Translations under genes and position numbers: made by a program
In this document: piece by piece, positions 43,155 to 51,383 of the stretch
Numbering within the stretch: the first letter of the stretch is position 1
How the letters are laid out: every line of letters starts with the position of its first letter
The notes under the pieces: generated by a model
What the model was told of the DNA's origin: nothing
Database searches by the model: none
The model's input: only the letters and a program-made list of their open reading frames with translations
From: Tolypothrix sp. NIES-4075
GTDB taxonomy: Bacteria > Cyanobacteriota > Cyanobacteriia > Cyanobacteriales > Nostocaceae
Assembly (NCBI RefSeq): GCF_002218085.1
Contig: NZ_BDUC01000006.1
Location: forward strand, 248,001 to 312,000
Reading direction: 5' to 3'
DNA length: 64,000 nucleotides

Positions 43155-43509
43155 TTATAATCCGGATTGCCAGTTTTTAGCTTTGAAGAAAGCGAACGTT
43201 TCAACTCTTGTATCAGTACTTGATAACGCTTCATAGCTAAAGAGTGCTTGTTGTCTAAAGTGTTTGGCTTGCTCTTTGTTTTCTTCATATACTTCAGAAC
43301 CTTTACGTCTGAGTTCAACGGCTTGCTTACTGAGTTCTTTAGGAATATGGATTTAATAAAATACAAAACCTCACCCCGATAAAGCTGTGCTTTATCTCCC
43401 CTCTCCGAACTCGCAAAGAGGGGTAGGGGGTGAGGTAGATCCCAGGAAATGGCATATTATTTAATTTTCGTTCCTTAGCACGATTCCTTAAATCTTCTAG
43501 TGTTTTCAT
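43155..43509 (-). pseudogene. Small gene split by insertion of a dispersed repeat
   Basis: The ATG at 43507-43509 opens MKTLEDLRNRAKERKLNN, then runs into a palindromic repeat (about 43365-43435, arms CCTCACCCC and GGGGTGAGG). Beyond it, in another frame, a coherent protein resumes: IPKELSKQAVELRRKGSEVY, then EENKEQAKHFRQQALFSYEA and FAFFKAKNWQSGL, ending at 43155-43157. Joining both parts gives a helical, charged protein of roughly 80 residues. The repeat inserted and shifted the frame. Family unknown. Confidence 0.55.
43365..43435. repeat. Dispersed palindromic repeat
   Basis: CCTCACCCCGATAAAGC on the left and GGGTGAGG on the right with GAGGGGT-type inner parts. It interrupts the small gene at 43155-43509. 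Confidence 0.6.
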
Positions 43510-43564
43510 CTTTCCTCTAGTTCTGAAATTACAAATTCTCAGTTTTCAGCCTCTTCATAAAGTT

Positions 43565-43870
43565 TATCTGCTCTAGTACCTAGCACTCCTTGCGTCCTCA
43601 AGGTCATTGTTTTCCAAGGCTGCATCCGAGGCATCATATAACTCGTCAATAATTCGCAAAGCGTCAAGTGTCGTTTGTTTCAACTCGTTGTTATTTTTCC
43701 TTCTTCTGTTCTTGTTCCTCTATCCACAAAACATATCCGCTCCAATCGCTCGATTCAAGTTATTCGCAGAGCTTAAGTTAAAAAATGTAACGAATTTTTC
43801 CGGAACTTGCATAAATCTCCCAACCTCATCATATAAATACACCAAAGCTGAAAAAAGCGCGTAGGCGTAG
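43565..43870 (-). pseudogene. Decayed gene in fragments
   Basis: The minus strand reads FSALVYLYDEVGRFMQVPEK, then FVTFFNLSSANNLNRAIGAD, and stops near 43730. Shifted frames continue as LWIEEQEQKKEK and then NELKQTTLDALRIIDELYDA followed by ENNDLEDARSA. These look like one protein broken by two frameshifts, just upstream of the other broken gene at 43155-43509. I cannot name the family. Confidence 0.35.
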
Positions 43871-43890
43871 CCCGTCGTAGACATCGCGCT
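43858..43890. repeat. Dispersed repeat GCGTAGGCGTAGCCCGTCGT
   Basis: The sequence shown, continuing AGACATCGC, is related to the reverse complement of 34162-34215. Confidence 0.6.
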
Positions 43891-44063
43891 TTCTTACTGA
43901 GAGATTTTTCAGCTTGGTTAGATCGGGTGATTTTTGGCAGAAACCGAAAATCAACGCTTTTTCATCAAAAAAGTGAGTTATGGGGTTAAATGAAAAACCG
44001 TAGTTTTCTAAGTAACGCGATTAGGGAATTAAAAATTTCCTTCTTATTTGACATATCCACTAG
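43891..44063. other. Upstream region of mltA
   Basis: AT-rich leader without coding potential; it should contain the mltA promoter. Confidence 0.3.
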
Positions 44064-45326
44064 ATGAAAAAGACTCTGCCATTCATCATCAGTATACCCG
44101 TGGTTCTATTAATACTTTTATTACGTATGCAAAGTTTTGGGCAACGGGAACTCAGTCCACCAGAATGTCAAGTTAAAAAGTGGGATCTACCAGTGTCGTT
44201 GAAAAGCAAAAATCAAGCATCTACAGTACTTGTTGAAAGGTCGCCGGTTGCTTGTTGTCAAGGTGATACCTCTTGTTTGGATCAAGTTTTATTTACAAGT
44301 GAAAATACTCAATTACCAGATAAAAAGATACTAATACAAGCTATCGATCGCAGTTTGGGATATTTGCAAACTAGTAATGCTGATGCTGCTTACAAAAACT
44401 ATCAAGTGCCGGGAATTACACGCGATCGCGTCAGCAAAAGTCTGCAAAGATTCAAGAAACTGCTGCTTCTATCTAAATCTGCCACAGAACTTCATGCAGC
44501 TATTGAGCGCGAATTTGTTCTTTATCAGTCAATCGGTAAAGACAACAAAGGTTCCGTTTTGTTTACAGCTTACTATGAGCCACTTTATGCTGCAAGTCGC
44601 ATTCCTACGGCTGAGTATCGCTATCCGATTTATAAATTGCCTCCTGATATCGAATCTTGGTCTAAACCTCATCCTACACGAGCGGAACTTGAAGGAGTTG
44701 ATGGTTTGGAAGCATCAAATGGTAAGTTGCGGGATTTAGAGTTGTTTTGGTTTCGCGATCGCTTAGAACCATACATGATTCAAATCCAAGGATCTGCCAA
44801 ACTTCAGCTGACCGATGGGGAGCAAACCACCGTAGGGTATGCCGGTAATACAGCTTACAACTACAAAAGCATCGGACGAGAATTAGCAAATGATCAAATA
44901 TTACCCCTAGAGGGGATGACAATGCCGATTATCCTCGACTATTTTCACAAGCATCCACAAGCTTTAAATGTCTATATTCCCCGCGATCCCAGCTTTGTTT
45001 TTTTTCAAGAAAATTACGGTGCAGCAGCACAAGGTTCTATCCAAGTGCCACTTTCTCCAGAGCGTTCAATTGCTACAGATAAATCTATCATGCCTCCTGG
45101 TGCTTTAGCGTTGATTCGCGCTCCTTTTCCCTTTGTCAAGGCAAGCGGTGAAATGGAGCATCGAGTTGTCAGTCGTTATGTTCTCGATCAAGATACCGGC
45201 GGTGCGATTAAAGGTGCGGGAAGGGTGGATTATTTTTTAGGTACTGGGAAAGTGGCAGGCGATCGCGCTGGCGTAACAGTCAGTAATGGACAACTATATT
45301 ATCTGCTACTTAAGTCCAAGAAATAA
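44064..45326 (+). CDS. mltA: Murein lytic transglycosylase MltA
   Basis: 420 residues. An N-terminal hydrophobic segment (LPFIISIPVVLLILLLRMQS) is a signal anchor. The MltA domain is clear: VLFTAYYEPLYAASRIPTAE, FWFRDRLEPYMIQIQGSAKL, then VGYAGNTAYNYKSIGRELAN; the C-terminal 3D-like part carries VLDQDTGGAIKGAGRVDYFL with the catalytic-type Asp residues and GTGKVAGDRAGV. It cleaves peptidoglycan strands with formation of 1,6-anhydromuramic ends, in the periplasm. Stands alone. Confidence 0.92.
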   Translation: MKKTLPFIISIPVVLLILLLRMQSFGQRELSPPECQVKKWDLPVSLKSKNQASTVLVERSPVACCQGDTSCLDQVLFTSENTQLPDKKILIQAIDRSLGYLQTSNADAAYKNYQVPGITRDRVSKSLQRFKKLLLLSKSATELHAAIEREFVLYQSIGKDNKGSVLFTAYYEPLYAASRIPTAEYRYPIYKLPPDIESWSKPHPTRAELEGVDGLEASNGKLRDLELFWFRDRLEPYMIQIQGSAKLQLTDGEQTTVGYAGNTAYNYKSIGRELANDQILPLEGMTMPIILDYFHKHPQALNVYIPRDPSFVFFQENYGAAAQGSIQVPLSPERSIATDKSIMPPGALALIRAPFPFVKASGEMEHRVVSRYVLDQDTGGAIKGAGRVDYFLGTGKVAGDRAGVTVSNGQLYYLLLKSKK

Positions 45327-45894
45327 ACTTATTTCCCTATTAAAAGCGGAACTAATATTTACAACTATTGTGATACTGTGTCAAAAGTGATTATATTAAC
45401 AATTCATCTTAGTATTATGCTAATTCTTATTTTTTCGGAAAAATTATGCCTATTTTCACTTTGTTTATCTATGTAAATCTAAGAAAATTAAAATGAGAAA
45501 ATCACAAATTTATTTATTATCTATGTCTTGGGATATACATCTATTAGCTAGGAACTACAAAAATTATCAGTCGTCATTTCAATTTACCGTACTAAAGCTG
45601 TAATTTTTGCCATAATCGCTAAGAAAAAAAACCTCTTTTTCTTTACCAAGCATCTCTTTTTTGCCAATAAAATTAAGTCAAATCAAATCAGAAATATTCT
45701 TATATAAGTATGTACATATAAAAATTAGATATTGCCTTTTCAGCTAATGCGGTTTAATTATTGCTTCTTTTTGCTAGGCTTACGTTAGTATTTAGCAGTC
45801 ATTTGTAGATTAGCAAAAATAAGTGTAAATAATACCAAAAAAATGGTATCTGCGTCTTCACACACACAAATTTCAGCTCTTCTGGGGGGTTAAA
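45327..45894. other. AT-rich spacer without recognised features
   Basis: About 570 bases, strongly AT-rich, no protein-like frame and no strong hairpin. GGGGGG just before the GTG at 45895 serves as ribosome binding site for the next gene. Confidence 0.4.
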
Positions 45895-46344
45895 GTGATC
45901 AGGATTTTAGTTGATGCTGATTTAATTTTAGAAGCTTTGATTAATCGCACCGAATTTATCGGAAATGTTAGGGAACTATTGGATAGAGTACACCCGTCAA
46001 TACAAATGTATGTAACAGATGTTGGTTGGCAGAAAATTTACGATTATGCAAGTCGTTTTCGGAGTACTAAAATAGCAGAAATAGTAGTTGATTGGTTAGA
46101 AGATAAAATTCAGATTTGCTGTGTTGATCGGACAATTTTACAACAAGCACGCTCCTCACCACTTCGAGATTTTGAATCTGCTGTAGAATTAGCTTGTGCT
46201 AGTTATGAAGAATTAGATGCGATCGTTACTCATAAACATGATGATTTTGCCGATGCTTCTAACAAGTTTTGGATTTGGTCAGTGGCAGACTTGCGCTTGC
46301 GGGCAAATCTAGAAAATCAATTACAAGCAACTAGAACTAGTTAA
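45895..46344 (+). CDS. PIN-domain protein
   Basis: 149 residues from a GTG start: IRILVDADLILEALINRTEF has the first Asp pair, DFESAVELACASYEELDAIV a conserved Glu/Asp region and THKHDDFADASNKFWIW the last acidic cluster, the PIN nuclease pattern. No antitoxin-like gene precedes it (570 bases of AT-rich spacer), so it is either a solitary PIN protein or a toxin without its usual partner. A pair of palindromic repeats follows it directly. Confidence 0.7.
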   Translation: MIRILVDADLILEALINRTEFIGNVRELLDRVHPSIQMYVTDVGWQKIYDYASRFRSTKIAEIVVDWLEDKIQICCVDRTILQQARSSPLRDFESAVELACASYEELDAIVTHKHDDFADASNKFWIWSVADLRLRANLENQLQATRTS

Positions 46345-46353
46345 TCATAGGCT

Positions 46354-46425
46354 CGTAATAAGCTCGTAGTGAGGACTTAAGTCCTCATCCGTAATAAGCT
46401 CGTAGTGAGGACTTAAGTCCTCATC
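46354..46425. repeat. Two 36-bp tandem repeats, each with an 18-bp palindrome
   Basis: The unit CGTAATAAGCTCGTAG followed by TGAGGACTTAAGTCCTCA occurs at 46354 and 46390. The last 18 bases are a perfect palindrome (46370-46387 and 46406-46423). It directly follows the PIN gene. Confidence 0.8.
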
Positions 46426-46586
46426 GTGAATCAATTACTGCGTAATTTGCTTAATTGGAGGAATTCAATGAGTTGCAGTCAAAATTTATTCTGGACTCTG
46501 GACTTTTGAACGCCACTTGCTTCACTTGGATTTGGCTTGGCGAGAATTTTTCTCATCTCAGTTGTTTAAACAAAACTTGATTCGCG

Positions 46587-47132
46587 CTATTGCACGTTAA
46601 CATCAATTTTGTAATTCAAAGCACCATCACCGCTATTTTGTTGAGCGACATTTGTGCCAGGACCGTTTATTTGTACATTCACCCCAGAGGTAGGGGGAGA
46701 ATAACGCGCAGTAATTTCAACATTGTGTTGTCCCATTGATAGATAAGGTGAGAGATTAACCTCAGAACTGTTCTTGTTGAGTTTTTTCACCACTTTCCCA
46801 TCAACAAGAATCTCACCTCTCAATTGAGTTGCAGAGCTATTAATGCTGAGAATATGAGGTTGACTAAGACTGGCTGCATCTACATTGAGAGTGCTTCGTT
46901 GATACTGAGATGATTGATCGTTTTGTTGGTTAATAAAAGTTCTATCTTGCATATCATCATCGTCGTTATTGTTAGCTGAGTTAACACTTGTACTGTCTGA
47001 GTTAATACTAGTGTTGTCTGACCTCAGAAAAGTATTTTGATTTTGGTTGCTTTTAGTGAAGTTTTGAACTAGAAACATCGTCGCTATGAGAAAAGCAACG
47101 CTGCTTCCGAAAACCATGAGAATTTTTTTCAT
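46587..47132 (-). CDS. Secreted Asn/Asp-rich protein
   Basis: 181 residues from the ATG at 47130-47132 (MKKILMVFGSSVAFLIATMF, a signal peptide or anchor). The mature part starts with Asn/Asp/Ser-rich low complexity (NTSINSDSTSVNSANNNDDD), followed by a folded-looking C-terminal domain: THILSINS-type strand, RGEILVDGKVVKKLNKNSSE, GQHNVEITARYSPPTSGVNV and LNYKIDVNV, resembling a short beta-sandwich. No family recognised. First of a run of small secreted proteins all on this strand. Confidence 0.65.
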   Translation of the reverse strand: MKKILMVFGSSVAFLIATMFLVQNFTKSNQNQNTFLRSDNTSINSDSTSVNSANNNDDDDMQDRTFINQQNDQSSQYQRSTLNVDAASLSQPHILSINSSATQLRGEILVDGKVVKKLNKNSSEVNLSPYLSMGQHNVEITARYSPPTSGVNVQINGPGTNVAQQNSGDGALNYKIDVNVQ

Positions 47133-47230
47133 AATTAGATTAACTTCCCTGACTAGATAGTATGAGCTTAAACCCAACTGCTAAAAAAGGGAAACTCCCC
47201 AAAGTGATGTTAAGAAAGTAATTATGGCGA

Positions 47231-47250
47231 AATTCCCCCGAAGGGGAATT
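47231..47250. terminator. Hairpin AATTCCCC-CGAA-GGGGAATT
   Basis: Perfect 8-bp stem with a tetraloop between two secreted-protein genes on the minus strand. A second inverted repeat CCCAAT...ATTGGG at about 47273-47292 lies closer to the upstream gene's stop. Confidence 0.55.
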
Positions 47251-47297
47251 CAAAACGATTAAAATCGTGACACCCAATCTATAAATATTGGGCTAAT

Positions 47298-47681
47298 TTA
47301 TCTCTTGTTAAGAAAGTTGGGGTCAGCAGCTCGGTTGTATACATGCACTTTGGGATTTACTCTAATTTGAATATTTCGACCACCAGTGTTGTATCCAGCG
47401 TTTCCACCAACATACTGATCGCTAGTTCGTCTTTGTTCGCACTTGGTAGAAACACAAACTTGTTTGCCGACGCTGGTGACACTGCCACCACTGCAATTCG
47501 GGTCAAAGCGTTGACTAACATTATTCGATTGCGAACGTGTTCTGGAACCGTCAACCGCTACTTGCGCTCCCACATCAACTGCAACACACCCAGCCGCAGC
47601 TTTAGGAGTAAACGAAGGCATCAAGAAAGGAGATACACTTACAACTGAGAAAACACCGAGAGAAAGTAATTTTAAATTCAT
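47298..47681 (-). CDS. Small secreted Cys-containing protein
   Basis: 127 residues with a signal peptide (NLKLLSLGVFSVVSVSPFLM, cleavage near TPKAAAG). The mature part has four Cys (GCVAVDVG, NCSGGS, QVCVSTKCEQR), which could give two disulfides, then a Gly/Asn-rich tail (YVGGNAGYNTGGRNIQIRVN). Family unknown. Confidence 0.62.
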   Translation of the reverse strand: MNLKLLSLGVFSVVSVSPFLMPSFTPKAAAGCVAVDVGAQVAVDGSRTRSQSNNVSQRFDPNCSGGSVTSVGKQVCVSTKCEQRRTSDQYVGGNAGYNTGGRNIQIRVNPKVHVYNRAADPNFLNKR

Positions 47682-47715
47682 GGTTGTATCCTAATGGAAA
47701 TAAACAAAACGTGAA

Positions 47716-48225
47716 CTATTGACAAGTTGTTGTTGTCATCGAACTATAACTGCGATTAACCGATCTGCCGGAACTATGGCTTTGAACGCTTCGCTGGGTT
47801 ATATTTCTGCCATTACATTTCATAGACGGAGTTGAGCGGGGGTTTTTCCAAATTCCGTAAGTCCGAACATTATTTGGTCGATAAATCCGCGCTGGAGTGC
47901 GAATAATAGTTCTTCTGGGAATTGTGTTAACCCTGATATCGTCGTCATCGTCGTCATCAACATCGACCATAACGTCGTCAGTTTCAACTATGGTGTTACC
48001 TGCTGTGACAATGCCGCGAGGTGATGCGATCGGTGCAGAAAGCCAACGGGGAGACTTGAACGTGTGTGTGGGAGTGCTGTTAATCCGGATACCGCTGTCA
48101 TTGCCAACCGAGACTTGAACGTTATCAGTTTGAACGAAAATGTCACCGGCTCTGGCAATTCCACTTGGTAATGCAATTAGCGCAGACAAGACTGCTAGTA
48201 ATGAAACTGTTTGTTTGGGAAACAT
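47716..48225 (-). CDS. Secreted protein with internal duplication, paralogue of 42547-42912
   Basis: 169 residues, signal peptide (FPKQTVSLLAVLSALIALPS, cleavage after ARA). Mature part: GDIFVQTDNVQVSVGNDSGI and RINSTPTHTF, then a second, similar block AGNTIVETDDVMVDVDDDDD with DIRVNTIPRRT; so the N-terminal module is present twice, the second with an aspartate run. The C-terminus CNGRNITQRSVQSHSSGRSV and NRSYSSMTTTTC matches the protein at 42547-42912. Exported, function unknown. Confidence 0.68.
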   Translation of the reverse strand: MFPKQTVSLLAVLSALIALPSGIARAGDIFVQTDNVQVSVGNDSGIRINSTPTHTFKSPRWLSAPIASPRGIVTAGNTIVETDDVMVDVDDDDDDDIRVNTIPRRTIIRTPARIYRPNNVRTYGIWKNPRSTPSMKCNGRNITQRSVQSHSSGRSVNRSYSSMTTTTCQ

Positions 48226-48372
48226 AACTTAATCACTCTCCTAATAGAAAAAACCGATTTTTTTTTCTGCTTCGCAAGCTAGCAAATCGGTAATACCCCT
48301 GTTAAAAAGCTGTCAGCACCACACCACAGGCTCGCTAACAGACTAATTCGACTTAAAAGCAATTTGCTTTCG

Positions 48373-48419
48373 CGATTTGGGCGTCTTTGAAAATTAATTA
48401 TTTAACAACGCCCAAATCG
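48373..48419 (-). terminator. Stem-loop after the last array gene
   Basis: CGATTTGGGCGT at 48373-48384 pairs with ACGCCCAAATCG at the right end, with a loop of about 22 nt. It follows the 48506-48856 gene on the minus strand and belongs to the GGCGT/ACGCC stem-loop series between the array genes. Confidence 0.6.
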
Positions 48420-48505
48420 TGGTAGTTGAATTAATCAAGGGTTTAGTCAGCAGCCACAGCATTTTAAGTTCCAAACTGACTGACTAAGCTGATAACACAA
48501 GTGCT

Positions 48506-48856
48506 TTAGCGGCAGTACCGTTGAGCGGTGCCTGCTTGACGTTGCAAGCTTGCTTGGCTGGCACGTTGGCTGACAACGCTATCATTGATCGCTACACCAT
48601 TTTGGTCAAGACGCTGATTTGAGCGTTGTGATTGCTGATTTCCTCCGCAGTATTTGTTGCCGTAGCGAGAACCGGCTCCATTGGTGCGGTACTGGTAGCT
48701 TGTTTGACTAGCTCCTTGATCGACTCGACTGTTGTTAATCGAAGTAGCACTTTGATTAAGCTCTTGGCGAGTACCTGAATCGCCTGCGAAGGCAGCAGAT
48801 GGTGCTATAATCATTGCTGCGGCTAAAAGACTAAAAGCGTAAGTTTTCTTCAACAT
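48506..48856 (-). CDS. Array protein 8: secreted Q/N/S-rich protein (divergent member)
   Basis: 116 residues: signal peptide (MLKKTYAFSLLAAAMIIAPS, cleavage after AFA), then module 1 (ELNQSATSINNSRVDQGASQ), a Gly/Tyr/Arg middle with Cys (GSRYGNKYCGG), and module 2 (RLDQNGVAINDSVVSQRASQ). It is the most diverged of the eight array proteins but has the same layout, signal peptide and a Cys near each end of the second half. It lies at the 3' end of the array. Confidence 0.75.
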   Translation of the reverse strand: MLKKTYAFSLLAAAMIIAPSAAFAGDSGTRQELNQSATSINNSRVDQGASQTSYQYRTNGAGSRYGNKYCGGNQQSQRSNQRLDQNGVAINDSVVSQRASQASLQRQAGTAQRYCR

Positions 48857-48970
48857 ATTTTTGAATCCGATCTGAAATTTCTTAGTGATTTCGAGCAGGC
48901 GTTGCTCTAGAAGCGGAATAATTTGGCTGATTCCTTCAATGAATGCAACGCCTAATAACTCAATTAATAA

Positions 48971-49339
48971 TTAGCGACCGCGAACACTTTGGCTTTGGTT
49001 GTTACCGGTTGTGCTATCTTGAGCATTCACAGAACCGTCAATCGCACTACCACTTTGGTGTGTACCTTGTCTAGAGCTTTGAGATTGGGGAGTGTGATTA
49101 CCTTTGCGGTTGTAAGGGCTGTAGTAGCTGCCACGGTATCCACCAGCTTTTTTCTGTGCGTTAGAAATTTGTTGTTGACGGTTGGTGCTGACGGAGCTTT
49201 GAGCGTTGGTGCTACCATTGATTGCAGCACCGTCTTGTGTGGTATGTTGCACGTTGCTTTGAGATTGACCGGCGAATGCAGCACCAGGAGCAATAGCTAA
49301 AGCAGCAGCCAAAATACCGAAAGCAAAATTCTTCAACAT
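48971..49339 (-). CDS. Array protein 7: secreted two-module Q/N/S/A-rich protein
   Basis: 122 residues. Signal peptide MLKNFAFGILAAALAIAPGA with cleavage after AFA. Module 1: QSQSNVQHTTQDGAAINGST then NAQSS; middle: NRQQQISNAQKKAGGYRGSY; module 2: QSQSSRQGTHQSGSAIDGSV then NAQDS. No Cys. The last residues NNQSQSVRGR are basic. Module 2 is the most altered part compared with copies 5 and 6. Confidence 0.8.
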   Translation of the reverse strand: MLKNFAFGILAAALAIAPGAAFAGQSQSNVQHTTQDGAAINGSTNAQSSVSTNRQQQISNAQKKAGGYRGSYYSPYNRKGNHTPQSQSSRQGTHQSGSAIDGSVNAQDSTTGNNQSQSVRGR

Positions 49340-49357
49340 TGTTTTAAACCTAATTTA

Positions 49358-49427
49358 CTTGTGTGTGAGTGTTGTTTTTGTTTGGAAAGGGCGTCGTTTG
49401 AGTTAAACTTTTACTCTTCACGCCTGA
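49358..49427 (-). promoter_or_regulatory. Inter-gene stem-loops of the secreted-protein array (representative)
   Basis: Between consecutive array genes, sequences of the form GGCGT(TACC) ... (AAT)AACGCC bracket 20-50 nt, giving a stem of 5-8 bp. On the minus strand each lies after one stop and before the next start. Examples: about 49389-49424, 49859-49893, 50329-50382, 50819-50873, 51309-51364, 51803-51864, and GGCGTTGC/GCAACGCC near 48899-48953. None precedes the first gene. Possible roles: partial terminators, transcript stabilisers, or a duplication footprint. Confidence 0.5.
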
Positions 49428-49442
49428 TAACTTAATTAATAA

Positions 49443-49808
49443 TTAGCGACCGCGAACACTTTGGGTTTGGTTGTTGTGGGTTACGCTATCTTGAGCATTC
49501 ACAGAACCGTCGATCGCAGCACCGCTTTGGCTTGTACGTTGGACAGAGCCTTGAGATTGGTTTGTGTTAGCTTTGGGGTAGTGGGGCTTGTAGTAGCTGC
49601 CACGGTATCCACCAGCTTTTTTCTGTGCGTTAGAAATTTGTTGTTGACGGTTGGTGCTGACGGAGCTTTGAGCGTTGGTGCTACCATTGATTGCAGCACC
49701 GTCTTGTGTGGTATGTTGCACGTTGCTTTGAGATTGACCGGCGAATGCAGCACCAGGAGCAATAGCTAAAGCAGCAGCCAAAATACCGAAAGCAAAATTC
49801 TTCAACAT
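49443..49808 (-). CDS. Array protein 6: secreted two-module protein
   Basis: 121 residues with signal peptide MLKNFAFGILAAALAIAPGA. Module 1 (QSNVQHTTQDGAAINGSTNA), middle KKAGGYRGSYYKPHYPKANT, module 2 (QGSVQRTSQSGAAIDGSVNA). The mature protein is the same as array protein 5; only the signal peptide differs at two residues. The spacing between the two gene ends is 469 bases, and the DNA in between is almost identical, so this is a very recent duplication. Confidence 0.82.
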   Translation of the reverse strand: MLKNFAFGILAAALAIAPGAAFAGQSQSNVQHTTQDGAAINGSTNAQSSVSTNRQQQISNAQKKAGGYRGSYYKPHYPKANTNQSQGSVQRTSQSGAAIDGSVNAQDSVTHNNQTQSVRGR

Positions 49809-49911
49809 TGTTTTAAACCTAATTTACTTGTGTGTGAGTGTTGTTTTTGTTTGGAAAGGGCATCGTTTGAGTTAAACTTTTACTCTTCACGCCTGATAAC
49901 TTAATTAATAA

Positions 49912-50277
49912 TTAGCGACCGCGAACACTTTGGGTTTGGTTGTTGTGGGTTACGCTATCTTGAGCATTCACAGAACCGTCGATCGCAGCACCGCTTTGGC
50001 TTGTACGTTGGACAGAGCCTTGAGATTGGTTTGTGTTAGCTTTGGGGTAGTGGGGCTTGTAGTAGCTGCCACGGTATCCACCAGCTTTTTTCTGTGCGTT
50101 AGAAATTTGTTGTTGACGGTTGGTGCTGACGGAGCTTTGAGCGTTGGTGCTACCATTGATTGCAGCACCGTCTTGTGTGGTATGTTGCACGTTGCTTTGA
50201 GATTGACCGGCGAATGCAGCACCAGGAGCAATAGCTAAAGCAGCAGCTAAGATACCAAATGTAAGATTCTTCAACAT
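49912..50277 (-). CDS. Array protein 5: secreted two-module protein
   Basis: 121 residues with signal peptide MLKNLTFGILAAALAIAPGA. Mature sequence identical to array protein 6. The signal-peptide variant LTFG is shared with copies 2, 3 and 4, while FAFG is in 1, 6 and 7, so the duplication break lies inside the 5' end of the gene. No Cys. Confidence 0.82.
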   Translation of the reverse strand: MLKNLTFGILAAALAIAPGAAFAGQSQSNVQHTTQDGAAINGSTNAQSSVSTNRQQQISNAQKKAGGYRGSYYKPHYPKANTNQSQGSVQRTSQSGAAIDGSVNAQDSVTHNNQTQSVRGR

Positions 50278-50401
50278 TGTTTTTAGACCTGATTAGTTGT
50301 GTGTGAGTGTTATTGATGAGCCACAAGGCGTTATTTGAGTTGTGGAATCTTGTGGTGATTCTTTTATTAATTAGGTAACGCCTGATAGTTTTATGCAGTA
50401 A

Positions 50402-50776
50402 TTAACGGCAGCCAGCAGCTAAAATTTGACGCTGATTGCTGGTTGTGGTGCTATCTTGAGCATTCACAGAACCGTCAATCGCAGCACCGCTTTGGCTTGT
50501 ACGTTGGACAGAGCCTTGAGATTGAGCACTAGAGCGACCTGGGCAATAGGAGGGTTTGCCGTAGTATCTGCCAGGACGATAAGCGCCGGCTTTTTTCTGT
50601 GCGTTTTGAATTTGAACGTTGGTGCTGGTAGAGCTTTGAGCATTGGTGCTACCATTGATTGCAGTACCGTTTTGCTCGGTAACTTGGACGTTGCTTTGAG
50701 ATTGACCGGCAAATGCAGCACCAGGAGCAATAGCTAAAGCAGCAGCTAAAATACCAAATGTAAGATTCTTCAACAT
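50402..50776 (-). CDS. Array protein 4: secreted two-module protein with Cys
   Basis: 124 residues from the ATG at 50774-50776; an upstream in-frame start at 50890 would add 38 residues ahead of the signal peptide and is rejected. Module 1: QSNVQVTEQNGTAINGSTNA; middle with YRPGRYYGKPSYCPGRSSAQ; module 2: QGSVQRTSQSGAAIDGSVNA; tail NQRQILAAGCR. Two Cys, one in the middle and one near the end, could pair within or between molecules. Confidence 0.82.
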   Translation of the reverse strand: MLKNLTFGILAAALAIAPGAAFAGQSQSNVQVTEQNGTAINGSTNAQSSTSTNVQIQNAQKKAGAYRPGRYYGKPSYCPGRSSAQSQGSVQRTSQSGAAIDGSVNAQDSTTTSNQRQILAAGCR

Positions 50777-50893
50777 TGTTTTAGACTTGATTAATTGTGT
50801 GTTGTTGATGAGCCAGAAGGCGTTATTTGAGTTGTGGAATCTTGTGGTGATTCTTTTATTCAGTAGGTAACGCCTGATAGTTTTATGCAATAA

Positions 50894-51265
50894 TTAGCGG
50901 CAGCCGGCAGCTAAAATTTGACGCTGATTGCTGGTTGTGGTGCTATCTTGAGCATTCACAGAACCGCCAATCGCAGCACCGCTTTGGCTTGTACGTTGGA
51001 CAGAGCCTTGAGATTGAGCAGATGATCCAGCTCTGCAAACGGGCTTGTAGTATCCGCCACGGTAACGATTACCTGCTTGATTAGCGCGTTGAATTTGATT
51101 CTGAACATTAACGCTGCTGGAGCTTTGAGCGTTGGTGCTACCATCGATTGCAGCGCCGTCTTGTGTGGTAACTTGGACGTTGCTTTGACCTTGACCGGCA
51201 AATGCAGCACCAGGAGCAATAGCGATCGCTGCGGCTAAGATACCAAATGTAAGATTCTTCAACAT
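50894..51265 (-). CDS. Array protein 3: secreted two-module protein with Cys
   Basis: 123 residues, signal peptide MLKNLTFGILAAAIAIAPGA. Module 1: QSNVQVTTQDGAAIDGSTNA; middle NQIQRANQAGNRYRGGYYKP with VCRAGSS; module 2: QGSVQRTSQSGAAIGGSVNA; tail ILAAGCR. Protein sequence identical to array protein 2, while the DNA differs at a few silent sites. Confidence 0.82.
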   Translation of the reverse strand: MLKNLTFGILAAAIAIAPGAAFAGQGQSNVQVTTQDGAAIDGSTNAQSSSSVNVQNQIQRANQAGNRYRGGYYKPVCRAGSSAQSQGSVQRTSQSGAAIGGSVNAQDSTTTSNQRQILAAGCR

Positions 51266-51383
51266 TGTTTTAGACTTGATTAATTGTGTGTTGTTGATGA
51301 ACGATCCGGGCGTTATTTAAGTTGTGGAATCTTGTGGTGATTCTTTTATTCAGTAGGTAACGCCATCGGAATTTATGCAGTGA

